Assembly: GCA_025363655.1 (NCBI GenBank)
Contig: JANYDK010000147.1
Location: forward strand, 1 to 64,000
Direction of reading: 5' to 3'
Source of the DNA: Deltaproteobacteria bacterium
Lineage (GTDB): Bacteria > Myxococcota_A > Polyangia > Polyangiales > JADJMO01
DNA: 64,000 nt
Part shown: one piece after another, positions 1 to 10,183 of the stretch
How positions within the stretch are numbered: the stretch's first letter is position 1
Layout: each line of letters begins with the position of its first letter
Position numbers and translations under genes: made by a program
The notes under the pieces: generated by a model
Databases searched by the model: none
What the model was told of the DNA's origin: nothing
The model's input: only the letters and a program-made list of their open reading frames with translations

Positions 1-2
1 TC

Positions 3-662
3 ATGCTCTGCGCGGGAGGTTGCTCGAGCTCCTCCAGCGACGTCGGCAGCACTCCCGACGCCAACGACGTCGGCGTCGCGCTCGACACAGCGGCCTCCGA
101 CACCGGTGGAGCGTCGGACACCGGCGGAGCTTCCGACACCAGCGGCGCGTCAGACACCGGCGGATCCTCGGACGCAGGCGAAACGTCCAGCGATACCGGC
201 ACGTCCACCGGAAGCGGCACCGTGACGGGCGCCTTCGGCACCGACGCCATCAAGCCCATCGTTGCGGCCTATTGGATTGGCGCACCCGGAAGCCCGGCCG
301 AATCAGGCGGCGGACCGTTCATTTACACGTTCTCCGGCCCCGTCACTTGCGACGATCTCTCGCACGGCTCCGGTTGGCGCGCGCGCCTCCCGGCAGGCAC
401 GCAAGTGCTCGAGCTCATCGTCGGAACCACCACCGTCGGCACCGCCGTTCCCACCGCGGCCCACGCCGCCGCCAACGTCGCGGAGGTGAACTACTCCTTC
501 GCGAAGACCACGACCGAGATGCGCGCCACCAGCGGCACGGTGACCTTGACGGCCTACACGGCGGCTACGAGCGTCGACGGCACGCTGGACGTGACCTTCC
601 CGACCGGCAGCGCCAAGGGAACATTTCACGCCGTGTATTGCGCAGCGGGGAATGAGCTCTAA
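3..662 (+). CDS. lipoprotein with Asp/Thr-Gly linker, 5'-partial
   Basis: The frame opens at the window edge. The first visible residues, LCAGGC, look like the end of a lipoprotein signal peptide with a lipobox Cys, so the true start probably lies upstream of this window and the gene is 5'-truncated here. After the Cys comes a low-complexity linker rich in Ser, Asp, Thr and Gly with repeated ASDTGG units. A ~150-residue globular C-terminal domain follows (from about residue 70) that I do not recognise; its two Cys are compatible with a periplasmic or surface disulfide. It converges on the kinase gene that ends at 725. Function unknown. Confidence 0.75.
   Translation: MLCAGGCSSSSSDVGSTPDANDVGVALDTAASDTGGASDTGGASDTSGASDTGGSSDAGETSSDTGTSTGSGTVTGAFGTDAIKPIVAAYWIGAPGSPAESGGGPFIYTFSGPVTCDDLSHGSGWRARLPAGTQVLELIVGTTTVGTAVPTAAHAAANVAEVNYSFAKTTTEMRATSGTVTLTAYTAATSVDGTLDVTFPTGSAKGTFHAVYCAAGNEL
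93..176 (+). repeat. 18-bp tandem repeats coding ASDTGG
   Basis: About four and a half degenerate 18-bp units encode the ASDTGG/ASDTSG linker of the first lipoprotein. It is an in-frame coding repeat, typical of the extended linkers after lipoboxes in this window. Confidence 0.7.
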
Positions 663-724
663 GCGACGTCGGGGCGGGCCTTTGATCGAAGACACGGGCG
701 ACGCCCGAGGCGAGCACGAGCCCC

Positions 725-2248
725 TCACCGCACCACGAACACCTCTTTGGCGAGCGCTGCGGCCGCCTCCTCGTCGGGTGGCTCGGTCACCGCGATGCCA
801 TACGTCTTGCTGCGGACGACGAACGTGGCCGTCGGCATCGCCGCTTGTGCGTGCCTCGCCCCCTCGGCGCACACCTTGGGGTCGATGAACGAGTAGACCG
901 AGACGGTCGCGTGCTTCTTTCCCTTTTCCAGCTCGAAGATGCGCCCGTCGTGTTCTTCGAAGGTGTAGTTCCGGTCGCTGACGAGCCTCCACGCCTTCTC
1001 GCGATCGATCCGGGCGCGCACGTCATCGCCGTCGATTTCGTGAGCCTCCTTCGTCGCCGCGGTCGGCGTCCCGGCCGGCTCACCCTTCTCGCCACCCGTG
1101 TCGCGACGCGCGAGGAGCACTACGAAGATGACGATCGCGACGATGACGACGGCTCCGAAGGCGATGACCGCGATCGAGAGGCGCGACGCACCTTCGCGAT
1201 CGGCGCGGGCACGAGACGGCGCGACCAACGGGGCGTTCATCGGCACGATCGGCGGCGGCCGAAACGAAGGCTCGGTGCGCGCCATTCCGATCGGCTCTGT
1301 CGGAACCGGAGGAGGGGCTACCGGCGCAGTGACGGGAAGCGTCGGCGGCAATCGCGGCCGCGACGCGACGTCGAGCGTGAGATGTGCCGTCGAGGCATCG
1401 CCAGCGATCGCGCGCAGCTCTCCGGCGACGACTTCGGCAGAGCCTCCGCGCGACGCCGGATCCTTCGACAAAAGGCGCGCGACGAGCGCTTCGAGTCGCG
1501 GCGGAAAGCGCAACATGACGAGCGCGTTCAGCGGCGGAGCCGGCGTCTGCACGTGCTGACGAATCAGCTCCATCAAGGGCCCGTCGAACGGCGGTCGCCC
1601 GGTCAGCACCTCGTAGAGAACACAGCCGAGCGCATACAAGTCGGTCGCTGGCGTGATCGGCTGCCCCGTCGCCTGCTCGGGCGCGATGTAGCGCGGGGTG
1701 CCGAGGAGCGCGCCGAGCTCGGTCGCCTTCGCGGTCGGATTCGCACTCTCGTTCGCGACGCGCTTGGCGATGCCGAAGTCGATCACCTTCAGCTCGCCGC
1801 GCGCCGTCACCAGCAGGTTGTCGGGTTTGACGTCACGATGGACGACCCCTTCGGCGTGCGCCGCGCCGAGCGCCTCGCAGGCTTGCGCGAGGAGCTGGCA
1901 GGCCTCGGCGGCGGAGATGGTCCCTCGCGCGCGGAGGTGATCGCTGAGCGGCTGCGCGTCGACCCACTCCATCACGTAGTAGGGAAAACCCTCCGGCAAG
2001 ACGCCGAGGTCGTGGATCTCGACGACGCCACGATGACGAATTCGAGCGAGGATTTTGGCCTCGCGGAGAAAGCGCGCGGCGACGTCGGTCGTGCCGTGAT
2101 CCTTCGAGACCTTGATGACGACGCGCCGACCGAGCGTCGGATCGTCGGCCAGATACGCGTCGCCGAAGCTCCCCTCGCCGAGCCTTCGCCGAAGGACGTA
2201 CCGCGTCCCGGCCAGCGGGAGGCCGCCTTCGGGGATCGCCAGCGCCAT
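725..2248 (-). CDS. transmembrane Ser/Thr protein kinase (Pkn2/PknB-like)
   Basis: A eukaryotic-type Ser/Thr kinase of 507 residues. The kinase domain occupies about residues 15-285: glycine loop GEGSFG (24-29), catalytic Lys46, HRDVKPDN (137-144), DFG (157-159) and APEQ (189-192). A Pro-rich juxtamembrane linker leads to one membrane helix (357-380). The ~125-residue C-terminal tail should be extracytoplasmic and matches no domain I know. All catalytic motifs are intact. I chose ATG 2248 because the frame upstream is Arg/Ser-rich shadow overlapping glnS, and because a TATCCT box sits exactly 6 nt upstream with no Shine-Dalgarno. The start lies 40 bp past the glnS stop, so it may also be cotranscribed with glnS. 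Confidence 0.9.
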   Translation of the reverse strand: MALAIPEGGLPLAGTRYVLRRRLGEGSFGDAYLADDPTLGRRVVIKVSKDHGTTDVAARFLREAKILARIRHRGVVEIHDLGVLPEGFPYYVMEWVDAQPLSDHLRARGTISAAEACQLLAQACEALGAAHAEGVVHRDVKPDNLLVTARGELKVIDFGIAKRVANESANPTAKATELGALLGTPRYIAPEQATGQPITPATDLYALGCVLYEVLTGRPPFDGPLMELIRQHVQTPAPPLNALVMLRFPPRLEALVARLLSKDPASRGGSAEVVAGELRAIAGDASTAHLTLDVASRPRLPPTLPVTAPVAPPPVPTEPIGMARTEPSFRPPPIVPMNAPLVAPSRARADREGASRLSIAVIAFGAVVIVAIVIFVVLLARRDTGGEKGEPAGTPTAATKEAHEIDGDDVRARIDREKAWRLVSDRNYTFEEHDGRIFELEKGKKHATVSVYSFIDPKVCAEGARHAQAAMPTATFVVRSKTYGIAVTEPPDEEAAAALAKEVFVVR

Positions 2249-2254
2249 CCCCGG

Positions 2255-2260
2255 AGGATA
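2255..2260 (-). promoter_or_regulatory. -10 box TATCCT, 6 nt before ATG 2248
   Basis: TATCCT followed by exactly six nucleotides and ATG. With a -10 to +1 distance of about 7 nt the transcript would begin at or next to the A of the start codon. One of five starts in the window with this geometry (see 6213, 22612, 36285, 56521). No convincing -35 seen. Confidence 0.45.
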
Positions 2261-2288
2261 ATCGACAACCGACTCAGCCGAGTCGTTC

Positions 2289-4580
<2,292 letters not shown>

Positions 4581-4641
4581 GGCAGCGCGCCGACCCTACG
4601 ACGCCAACGCGGCGAGGCCAACCTCACCCTCTTGCGTCCCC

Positions 4642-5370
4642 TCAGACGCCCCCATCCAGCCCCGAGCCGGTCGGTGGGTCGGTGCAAGGCGTGCCGTAGC
4701 AGGTCCACCTCGACAGGTAGCAAAGGCACGCAAACGAGCAGGTCGGGCCGAAGGTGTAGTCGCACGTCTCCCGCGGACGGAGCGCTTCGCATGCCGAGCC
4801 GATGGGAGGTGCCGCAAAGGGGCATTCGGGCTTGCAGGGGAATTCGGTGATGACCCAACCCCCAGGGGTGCATTGGGCCGCCACCACTGCGCCGCAGGCA
4901 TTGCCGTAATCGCAAATCTCGCTCGACGAGGGACAAGGGCTTCCCGCGGTCGGCGCCGTCGCCGGACAACCCGCCGTCGGTGGCGGACAAGGACCGACCG
5001 AAATCGACCATGCCGCGCCGGCGCAGGTGCCGCGATCGACACCCCCACAAGCGCTGTTCCACGAGCAAGTCTGCCCTTCGGTGGCGCAGCGCGTGCCAGC
5101 CGAAGGCTCGAGCGCCGAACAGGGAACGAAGGTATCCGGCGGAGCGGTGTCCGGTACCAAGGTGTCCGGTGACGAAGTGTCGGGCACGCGCGTATCGGGA
5201 ACGAAGGTATCCGGTACGGAGGTGTCGGGAAGGGTCGAGTCCGGTACCCCGGTATCTGGTGCGGCTGTTTCCTCGCCGAGGAGCAGATCTGTCTTGCCGC
5301 CACAGGCGAAGAGCGCGCAGGTGAGGACGACGCCGAGGACGATGGTGCTCTGCAAAGGGCGCTCGGTCAT
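4642..5370 (-). CDS. Cys-rich lipoprotein with PDT repeats
   Basis: A 242-residue predicted lipoprotein: signal peptide with lipobox LFAC (Cys near residue 23), then about nine PDT-containing pentad repeats (residues 38-82), then a Cys-rich C-terminal domain of about 150 residues that probably forms several disulfides outside the membrane. It contains two similar segments around CSWNSACGG and CDYGNACGA, suggesting internal duplication. The start ATG 5370 overlaps the stop of the upstream gene (ATGA), so translation is probably coupled to the PH-like protein. Function unknown; likely cell-surface. Confidence 0.85.
   Translation of the reverse strand: MTERPLQSTIVLGVVLTCALFACGGKTDLLLGEETAAPDTGVPDSTLPDTSVPDTFVPDTRVPDTSSPDTLVPDTAPPDTFVPCSALEPSAGTRCATEGQTCSWNSACGGVDRGTCAGAAWSISVGPCPPPTAGCPATAPTAGSPCPSSSEICDYGNACGAVVAAQCTPGGWVITEFPCKPECPFAAPPIGSACEALRPRETCDYTFGPTCSFACLCYLSRWTCYGTPCTDPPTGSGLDGGV
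5125..5259 (-). repeat. 15-bp tandem repeats coding PDTxV
   Basis: About nine degenerate 15-bp units (GTGTCCGG-like on the plus strand) encode the PDTxV/PDTxP linker of the lipoprotein at 4642-5370. The repeat is in frame and coding; not a CRISPR (no spacers). Confidence 0.8.
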
Positions 5371-6206
5371 CTGCACTCCGGAGATATAGCACCGCGTGCG
5401 CTTGCCTCTGCCTCGTCGAGCTCGGCGAGCGTCTCGGCGAGCCTCACCCGCGCATCTTTGCTCGTCGCATCCGGCGTGATCCGCAGCGCGATTTGCAGCG
5501 CGATTCGCAGCTTCGGAGCGACCGTCGTGCTCGCCGCCGTCGAGAGCCTGGCGCGTCCCTCCGCGTCCAAATACGGACCGAGCGCGATCGCGGCAGCGGC
5601 GCGGGTGAGCGGCCTCGCGTCGGGATCTTCGACTGCACGAAACAGCGCCTCGTTCGACGCGCCGAGCTCCCGAAAGGTATGCCGTCGACCCGCGAGCTGC
5701 GTGAGCGCTTCGATCCACGCCTCGAAGGTTCGATCACCGCGATCGAGCATCTGCACGTCGAGCGCGCCGAGGCCCGCGCCTCGCGCCTCCATCGCTTCGC
5801 GAATGCGCTGGTGAAGGGCCTCGGCGCGGCTCGCGTCGTCGAACGAAATTCGTCGCTGCCGCGCCTCGCCCTTTCGGCGAAGGATCACCGTGCCGTTGCG
5901 AGCGCGGTCATGGCGCTCGAGCTCCACCGATTCGACGTCGTGAAAGGCGATCAGCTCAGTGCGAAGCCCCTCGCGAATGCGCATGCCGTCGATTCCGACG
6001 TCGATCATCGTGCGGCCGACGCGCGCCGCGAGAACCGCCACCAGCAACGAAGCGAGCGCGAGGACGCCGAAGGACGCCGACGCACCCTCGAGCGCACGCG
6101 CCGCCGCGAGCCCGGCGACGACGAGCCCACCGATTTGGAAGAGGAGATCGCGAAGCACCGAACCGCGCGCGAAAAACTGCGCGGTCGGTCGTTCATCGGA
6201 AGCCAC
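5367..6206 (-). CDS. two-TM membrane protein with PH-like domain
   Basis: A 279-residue protein with two adjacent membrane helices (about residues 20-62), then a segment around GTVILRRKGEARQRRISF that looks like a bacterial PH-type domain (bPH/YdbT-like), then an all-helical C-terminal third. Function unknown. The only start that avoids the neighbour is GTG 6206; it has no Shine-Dalgarno, but a TATCAT box lies exactly 6 nt upstream, so a leaderless mRNA is plausible. It follows the alginate-lyase-like gene by 21 bp and its stop overlaps the lipoprotein start at 5370. Confidence 0.75.
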   Translation of the reverse strand: MASDERPTAQFFARGSVLRDLLFQIGGLVVAGLAAARALEGASASFGVLALASLLVAVLAARVGRTMIDVGIDGMRIREGLRTELIAFHDVESVELERHDRARNGTVILRRKGEARQRRISFDDASRAEALHQRIREAMEARGAGLGALDVQMLDRGDRTFEAWIEALTQLAGRRHTFRELGASNEALFRAVEDPDARPLTRAAAAIALGPYLDAEGRARLSTAASTTVAPKLRIALQIALRITPDATSKDARVRLAETLAELDEAEASARGAISPECR

Positions 6207-6212
6207 CCGCCG

Positions 6213-6218
6213 ATGATA
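6213..6218 (-). promoter_or_regulatory. -10 box TATCAT, 6 nt before GTG 6206
   Basis: TATCAT (5/6 of the TATAAT consensus), six nucleotides, then the GTG start. The predicted +1 falls on or beside the start codon. It is identical in box and spacing to 56521-56526. Confidence 0.45.
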
Positions 6219-6227
6219 CGCACTCCC

Positions 6228-7604
6228 TCACTCCACGTGCGTCAGCGTCTCCCAAACCATGTGATGGTCGGCGCCCGTCGGCCGATTCTTCTCCACCACG
6301 TTCTTCGTGTGCGGCAGTGAAACGCCGAGGCGAATGCCGATCGCCGCATAGGCGAGCTCCCAGGTCTCGCCGTTCTTCAAGTCGGTGAAGCTGCCGCCGC
6401 AGAGCCAACCGGGGTTTGCGACGCCGTCGAGATATTGGGTATTGAATTCGAGCGCGGCGGCGATGCGGTGTTGCTCGGCTTGAAAGAGGTCGACGCCCTG
6501 AATCGTCGCCGTCTGGGCGGCATTGAACATCGCCGCGAGGCCGTATTCGAGGTGGCCGTAGTCGCGGCAGGTCTCTTGGACCAAGCCGTCGACGAACTTG
6601 CCCGGCGAGTACCAATACTTCGTCAGGTCACTGGCCGACTTGGTCGAGCCGGCCGGCTTGACCGGCGTCGTACCGTCGGACGTCAGGTAAATGTAGGCGG
6701 GCACGCGCTTGCGCCACATCGCCACTGCCCCGTCGAAGAGCTTGCGATCGTCGGTGAAGACGGCGATGTCGACGGTCGCCTCGATCATCGAGAGCTCCCA
6801 ATTGCCATTGGTCTCGATGTCCCCTTTGACGACGAGCGGCAGATAGACGTCGGTCAGCATCTTGGCGAAACGTGCTTGGTTCGCCGCCGGCCATCCGGTC
6901 CACGTGTGCTTGAGGAGCTCTCCCGCGCGCGGGAAGACGGAGCCCACCCACGCTGATTGCAGAGGCGCGTTGGCGAGCGTGTGCTTCTTCACCGTCGACG
7001 ACCAGGCATCGAGAATTTCCGCGCTCTTCTTCGCATAGGCCTCTTCACCGGTGAGGGCCCAGAGGAGCGCTTGCGTGTAGGCGGCGATGGCGTCGCTTTT
7101 CTCGTCGGTGCATCCGTAGTCGGGTGTCGAGTACGAGCCGCAGTCGACGCTCTCACGGGGCTTCGCGGTGTAGGTCGACTTCGCCCACGCGCTGCCCTTG
7201 GCGGCATCGAGGGCGCCCTTCCACGGCGCAGTGCCGGCGGCGATCTTCGCTTTGACGAACGCGAGCTGCCTACCGTCGACCATGATGCCCGGATGGACGA
7301 AGCCGCCCGTAGGCGGGGGCGGCGGCGTGGTGTCGTCGCCGGCATCGTCGTGCGCACCCCCATCGGGTGTCGTCTCGCTCGAACCATCGTGCGCGCCCAC
7401 GCCCGTGTCCTCGTCGGGCGGATGCCCCGCGGTGTCCTCTCCAGGAGACGCATCGTCACGCGGACCGCCATCGTGCTTGGGATCGAGCGCGCCTCCATCT
7501 TCGCCGGTGTCACCCTCGCTCGCAGCAGCGCACGCGCCGAGGCTCGTGAGCATGAGCGCGATCGAGACCACCGAACCGAGCTCACCAAGATGGAGAAGGC
7601 GCAT
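6228..7604 (-). CDS. alginate-lyase-like lipoprotein (copy 1)
   Basis: A 458-residue lipoprotein: signal peptide ending LTSLGAC, an Asp/Gly/Pro-rich linker to about residue 105, then one (alpha/alpha) helical domain of the alginate lyase superfamily (Pfam Alginate_lyase type). Landmarks are NAPLQSAWVGSVFPRAGE, NGNWELSMIEA and QETCRDYGH. The canonical NNHG segment of alginate lyases reads NGNW here, so substrate and even catalysis are uncertain. It is a clear paralogue of 12928-14265. ATG 7604 gives the lipoprotein signal; a -24/-12 element lies 15 nt upstream. Likely acts on an acidic polysaccharide at the cell surface. Confidence 0.85.
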   Translation of the reverse strand: MRLLHLGELGSVVSIALMLTSLGACAAASEGDTGEDGGALDPKHDGGPRDDASPGEDTAGHPPDEDTGVGAHDGSSETTPDGGAHDDAGDDTTPPPPPTGGFVHPGIMVDGRQLAFVKAKIAAGTAPWKGALDAAKGSAWAKSTYTAKPRESVDCGSYSTPDYGCTDEKSDAIAAYTQALLWALTGEEAYAKKSAEILDAWSSTVKKHTLANAPLQSAWVGSVFPRAGELLKHTWTGWPAANQARFAKMLTDVYLPLVVKGDIETNGNWELSMIEATVDIAVFTDDRKLFDGAVAMWRKRVPAYIYLTSDGTTPVKPAGSTKSASDLTKYWYSPGKFVDGLVQETCRDYGHLEYGLAAMFNAAQTATIQGVDLFQAEQHRIAAALEFNTQYLDGVANPGWLCGGSFTDLKNGETWELAYAAIGIRLGVSLPHTKNVVEKNRPTGADHHMVWETLTHVE

Positions 7605-7619
7605 CGTGACCTGCGATGG

Positions 7620-7635
7620 AGCAAGGTCGGTGCCG
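7620..7635 (-). promoter_or_regulatory. sigma54-type -24/-12 promoter for 7604
   Basis: On the minus strand the 16-mer is CGGCACCGACCTTGCT: GG and GC separated by exactly 10 nt, with a CAC core and a perfect TTGCT. The -12 C is at 7621, giving a predicted +1 at about 7609, a leader of about 5 nt before ATG 7604. Same layout as 29273, 38662 and 42587. Confidence 0.6.
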
Positions 7636-7759
7636 AGTGACTTTTGCCTAGATTTCAGGCCTTCGAGCGCAGTGGACCGAGGTCGACGCCCATCGTGAGG
7701 AGTCGGCCCCCCATACTTGCAGACCTTGGAGCGAGACCGTGCTCGGGCAGAGTGCCGCA

Positions 7760-9049
7760 TCAGCCGACGCCCATCGCCGCGAGCACGTTGGCTCGGTGTC
7801 CGAGCGTGTGGGCGATGCCCGAGAGGAGCGAGAAGACGCGCCCGACGAGCACGAAATGCGTGGGAATCTCCACCACCGGATTCTCGCGCACCGCCTCGAA
7901 GAGCTCGTCGGTCATCCCTTCGGTGAACTCGCCCTCGAAGCGGCCGGTGCCGCTGCGCCGCAGCATGCGCTTGGCGAGCTCGATGAAGGTGGTCGTGTCA
8001 CCGGTCTTGGTGCGAAATCCGAGCTCGGTGAAGGCGCGGATCATCGCCGACTCGTTCATCGTCATCATCGAGAACATGAGCTCGAAGAGGCCGAGCCCGA
8101 AGCCGTCGGGGAGCTCTTTGCAGAGCCCGAAGTCCATCACCACCACCTGTCCGTCGGGCCGCACGAAGACGTTGCCCGGGTGCGGATCGGCCTGGAAAAA
8201 GCCTGCCGCCATGATCATTCGCACGTAGACGCTCATCAGCGCGTTGACCACGTGACCGAGGTCGAGGCCCGCTGCTCGCAAGCCCTCGACGTCGGTGATC
8301 TTGATGCCCTCGACGAGCTCCATCGTGATGATGCGCTGGGTCGACCACTCGCGATGCACCACCGGAATGGCGACGGTGGTATCGCCGGCGAAGATGGCGC
8401 GGATGCGCTCGGCGTTGTCGACCTCGCGGACGAAATCGAGCTCCAGCGCGAGGTGCTCGGTCATCTCGCGCACCAGGGGCAAGAGCGGCATCGGCTGCGG
8501 ATCGAATCGCTCGTAGACGCGGCAGATGCGCGCCATGTTCTTCAAGTCGACGGCGACGATGTCCTCGATGTCGGGATATTGCACTTTGACCGCCACCTGG
8601 CGGCCGTCGCGAAGACGCGCGCGGTGCACTTGCGCGAGCGAGGCTGCGGCGAGGGGAGTGGCATCGAACTCGGCGAAGACCTCGCCAATCGGCTTTCCCA
8701 GCTCGCGCTCGACGACGGCGCGCACGACCTCGAACTCATGGGGCGGCACCGCGTCGTGGCAGAGCTTGAGCGTGCGTACGAACTCCGGAGGGAAGACGTC
8801 GCTCCGCGTGCTCATCACCTGACACATCTTGATGTTCACGCCGCGCAGCTCGAGGGCGAGGTCGAGGATCTTCTTCGCCGCGCGCTCGTGCGTTTCGCCG
8901 AGGCTCTTCGGCTCCGGTCTCCCCAGACGTTTGCGCACGAATTCAGGCACTTTGTACATGCCCCAGACCGACGCCGCGGTGGTTGCAGCGCGCGTCGTCC
9001 GATAGGCGTGGGAGAGGCTCGGAAACCGAGCGAGAAGCCCGAGGCTCAC
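7760..9049 (-). CDS. UbiB/ABC1 (ADCK-like) atypical kinase
   Basis: A 429-residue ABC1/UbiB-family protein-kinase-like ATPase. Visible motifs: the family KxGQ motif reads KMCQ (74-77; Gly replaced by Cys), the Ala-rich loop AAASLAQVHRA, Lys in VAVKVQYP, DPHPGN and MDFG. Family members support quinone biosynthesis or lipid metabolism at membranes, but this one lacks the strongly hydrophobic C-terminal helices of E. coli UbiB. The start is GTG 9049, overlapping the stop of the diiron-like gene (GTGA), so the two proteins are probably made together. That pairing suggests an oxygenase/quinone-related role, unproven. Confidence 0.88.
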   Translation of the reverse strand: MSLGLLARFPSLSHAYRTTRAATTAASVWGMYKVPEFVRKRLGRPEPKSLGETHERAAKKILDLALELRGVNIKMCQVMSTRSDVFPPEFVRTLKLCHDAVPPHEFEVVRAVVERELGKPIGEVFAEFDATPLAAASLAQVHRARLRDGRQVAVKVQYPDIEDIVAVDLKNMARICRVYERFDPQPMPLLPLVREMTEHLALELDFVREVDNAERIRAIFAGDTTVAIPVVHREWSTQRIITMELVEGIKITDVEGLRAAGLDLGHVVNALMSVYVRMIMAAGFFQADPHPGNVFVRPDGQVVVMDFGLCKELPDGFGLGLFELMFSMMTMNESAMIRAFTELGFRTKTGDTTTFIELAKRMLRRSGTGRFEGEFTEGMTDELFEAVRENPVVEIPTHFVLVGRVFSLLSGIAHTLGHRANVLAAMGVG

Positions 9050-10113
9050 TCGGCGGCCTCGAAGCCCGTCTTCTCGCTCGGCGAAAACGGCGTCTCGAGC
9101 GCGTCGAAGCGTTCGAGGAGCGAGCGCACGCGGGCGGCATCGGCGACCTTCTCCAGCGAAGAGGTGATCGACGTGCGCGTGGCGTTGCGCTGCTCTTGGG
9201 GCCGCTGACGCGTGGTGAATTCGAGCGCGCGGTGGAGGAGCGCATCGACGACGATCCGCCCTTCGAGGAGCTCCCCGTCGCCCCCGTCGACCGTACGCAA
9301 CGTGCGCGCGCGCACCTCACTGAGCGCCGTCCGCAGATACTCGACGTGCGGCGCTTCGTCGGCGCGGATGTAACCGACCATCGCGCCGGCTTCCTTCGGG
9401 CGCGCCGAGATCTCCGGATCGGAGAGCAGCGTCTCGCCCCAATCGAAGGTGCCGCGGGCGAAGACCTCGATGACGAGGACGTTGACCATCGTCGCCAACA
9501 TGTCTTCGAGTGTCTCGTCGAGCCTCGGGAAGAGCCGCTCCCGACGGGTCCGCGCGCGCGCACCGCCCATCATGCGCATGAGAATGTCGGAAGGAATCTT
9601 CGGAGAATCAAGCGCCAAATCGCGCGCCGCCTCCCACATCTGCTTGTGACCGCCCTCGTCCTTGTGGCCGGCCTCGTCGCGCGCGTGCGCTTCGAAGAGC
9701 CCTCCCGAGAGGTGCGCCAGCGCGGTGCCTTCGATCGGCTCTCGCACCAGGCTCGCCAGATCGGGCACCGGAACGTCGCGGATGATGGCGCCGAAACCTT
9801 CGACGATCGAGATCATCGTCAGCGCACGGACGATCGGCTCGCGCACGCCTTCGAGCAAGAGAAGCCTGGCCTGCGCCACGTTGGGATGGTGCGGCGGAAG
9901 GAGCGAGTCGGGGATCGAGAGGAGCGCGTGCCCATCGGTCGCCAGACGCGCCTGCCACGCGGCGATCGCCGGCATGCGGTGCGAAGTCCGCGGCGAGCGA
10001 TAGCGGCCGTCGGCATCGAAGCCTCCGTGGCAGCGCACGCCCGAGGCGATCAGCGGCTCGAGGCCCGGCTCACGTTCGAGAAGCTCGACCGACGACCACT
10101 CGAGACGATCCAT
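9046..10113 (-). CDS. ferritin-like (diiron-type) protein of unknown function
   Basis: A 355-residue mainly helical protein I cannot assign to a named family. Numbered from the ATG at 10113, it has Glu in VEGFG (105), a DEAGH motif (146-150), Glu in VIEVFARG (216) and a DEAPH motif (252-256): an E...ExxH...E...ExxH pattern typical of ferritin-like four-helix diiron proteins. No signal peptide. ATG 10113 has a GGAG seven nt upstream; a GTG six nt earlier is too close to it. The stop overlaps the UbiB-like start, so the two are translationally coupled. A COQ7-like or other diiron oxygenase partnership is an inference. Confidence 0.7.
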   Translation of the reverse strand: MDRLEWSSVELLEREPGLEPLIASGVRCHGGFDADGRYRSPRTSHRMPAIAAWQARLATDGHALLSIPDSLLPPHHPNVAQARLLLLEGVREPIVRALTMISIVEGFGAIIRDVPVPDLASLVREPIEGTALAHLSGGLFEAHARDEAGHKDEGGHKQMWEAARDLALDSPKIPSDILMRMMGGARARTRRERLFPRLDETLEDMLATMVNVLVIEVFARGTFDWGETLLSDPEISARPKEAGAMVGYIRADEAPHVEYLRTALSEVRARTLRTVDGGDGELLEGRIVVDALLHRALEFTTRQRPQEQRNATRTSITSSLEKVADAARVRSLLERFDALETPFSPSEKTGFEAAE

Positions 10114-10183
10114 GGTCACACTCCGACCACGAAGATATCACGCGGGCGCGCGTCTCCAGATGAAGGCCCGATGACCCGAAAAA

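Noticed and set aside
695-707. CGGGC-GAC-GCCCG hairpin between 662 and 725 as a terminator.
   Set aside because: Only a five-bp stem with a 3-nt loop and no T-tract; such hairpins are expected by chance at this GC content.
5125-5259. 15-bp repeats examined as a CRISPR array.
   Set aside because: Contiguous in-frame repeats with no spacers; they encode the PDTxV linker.
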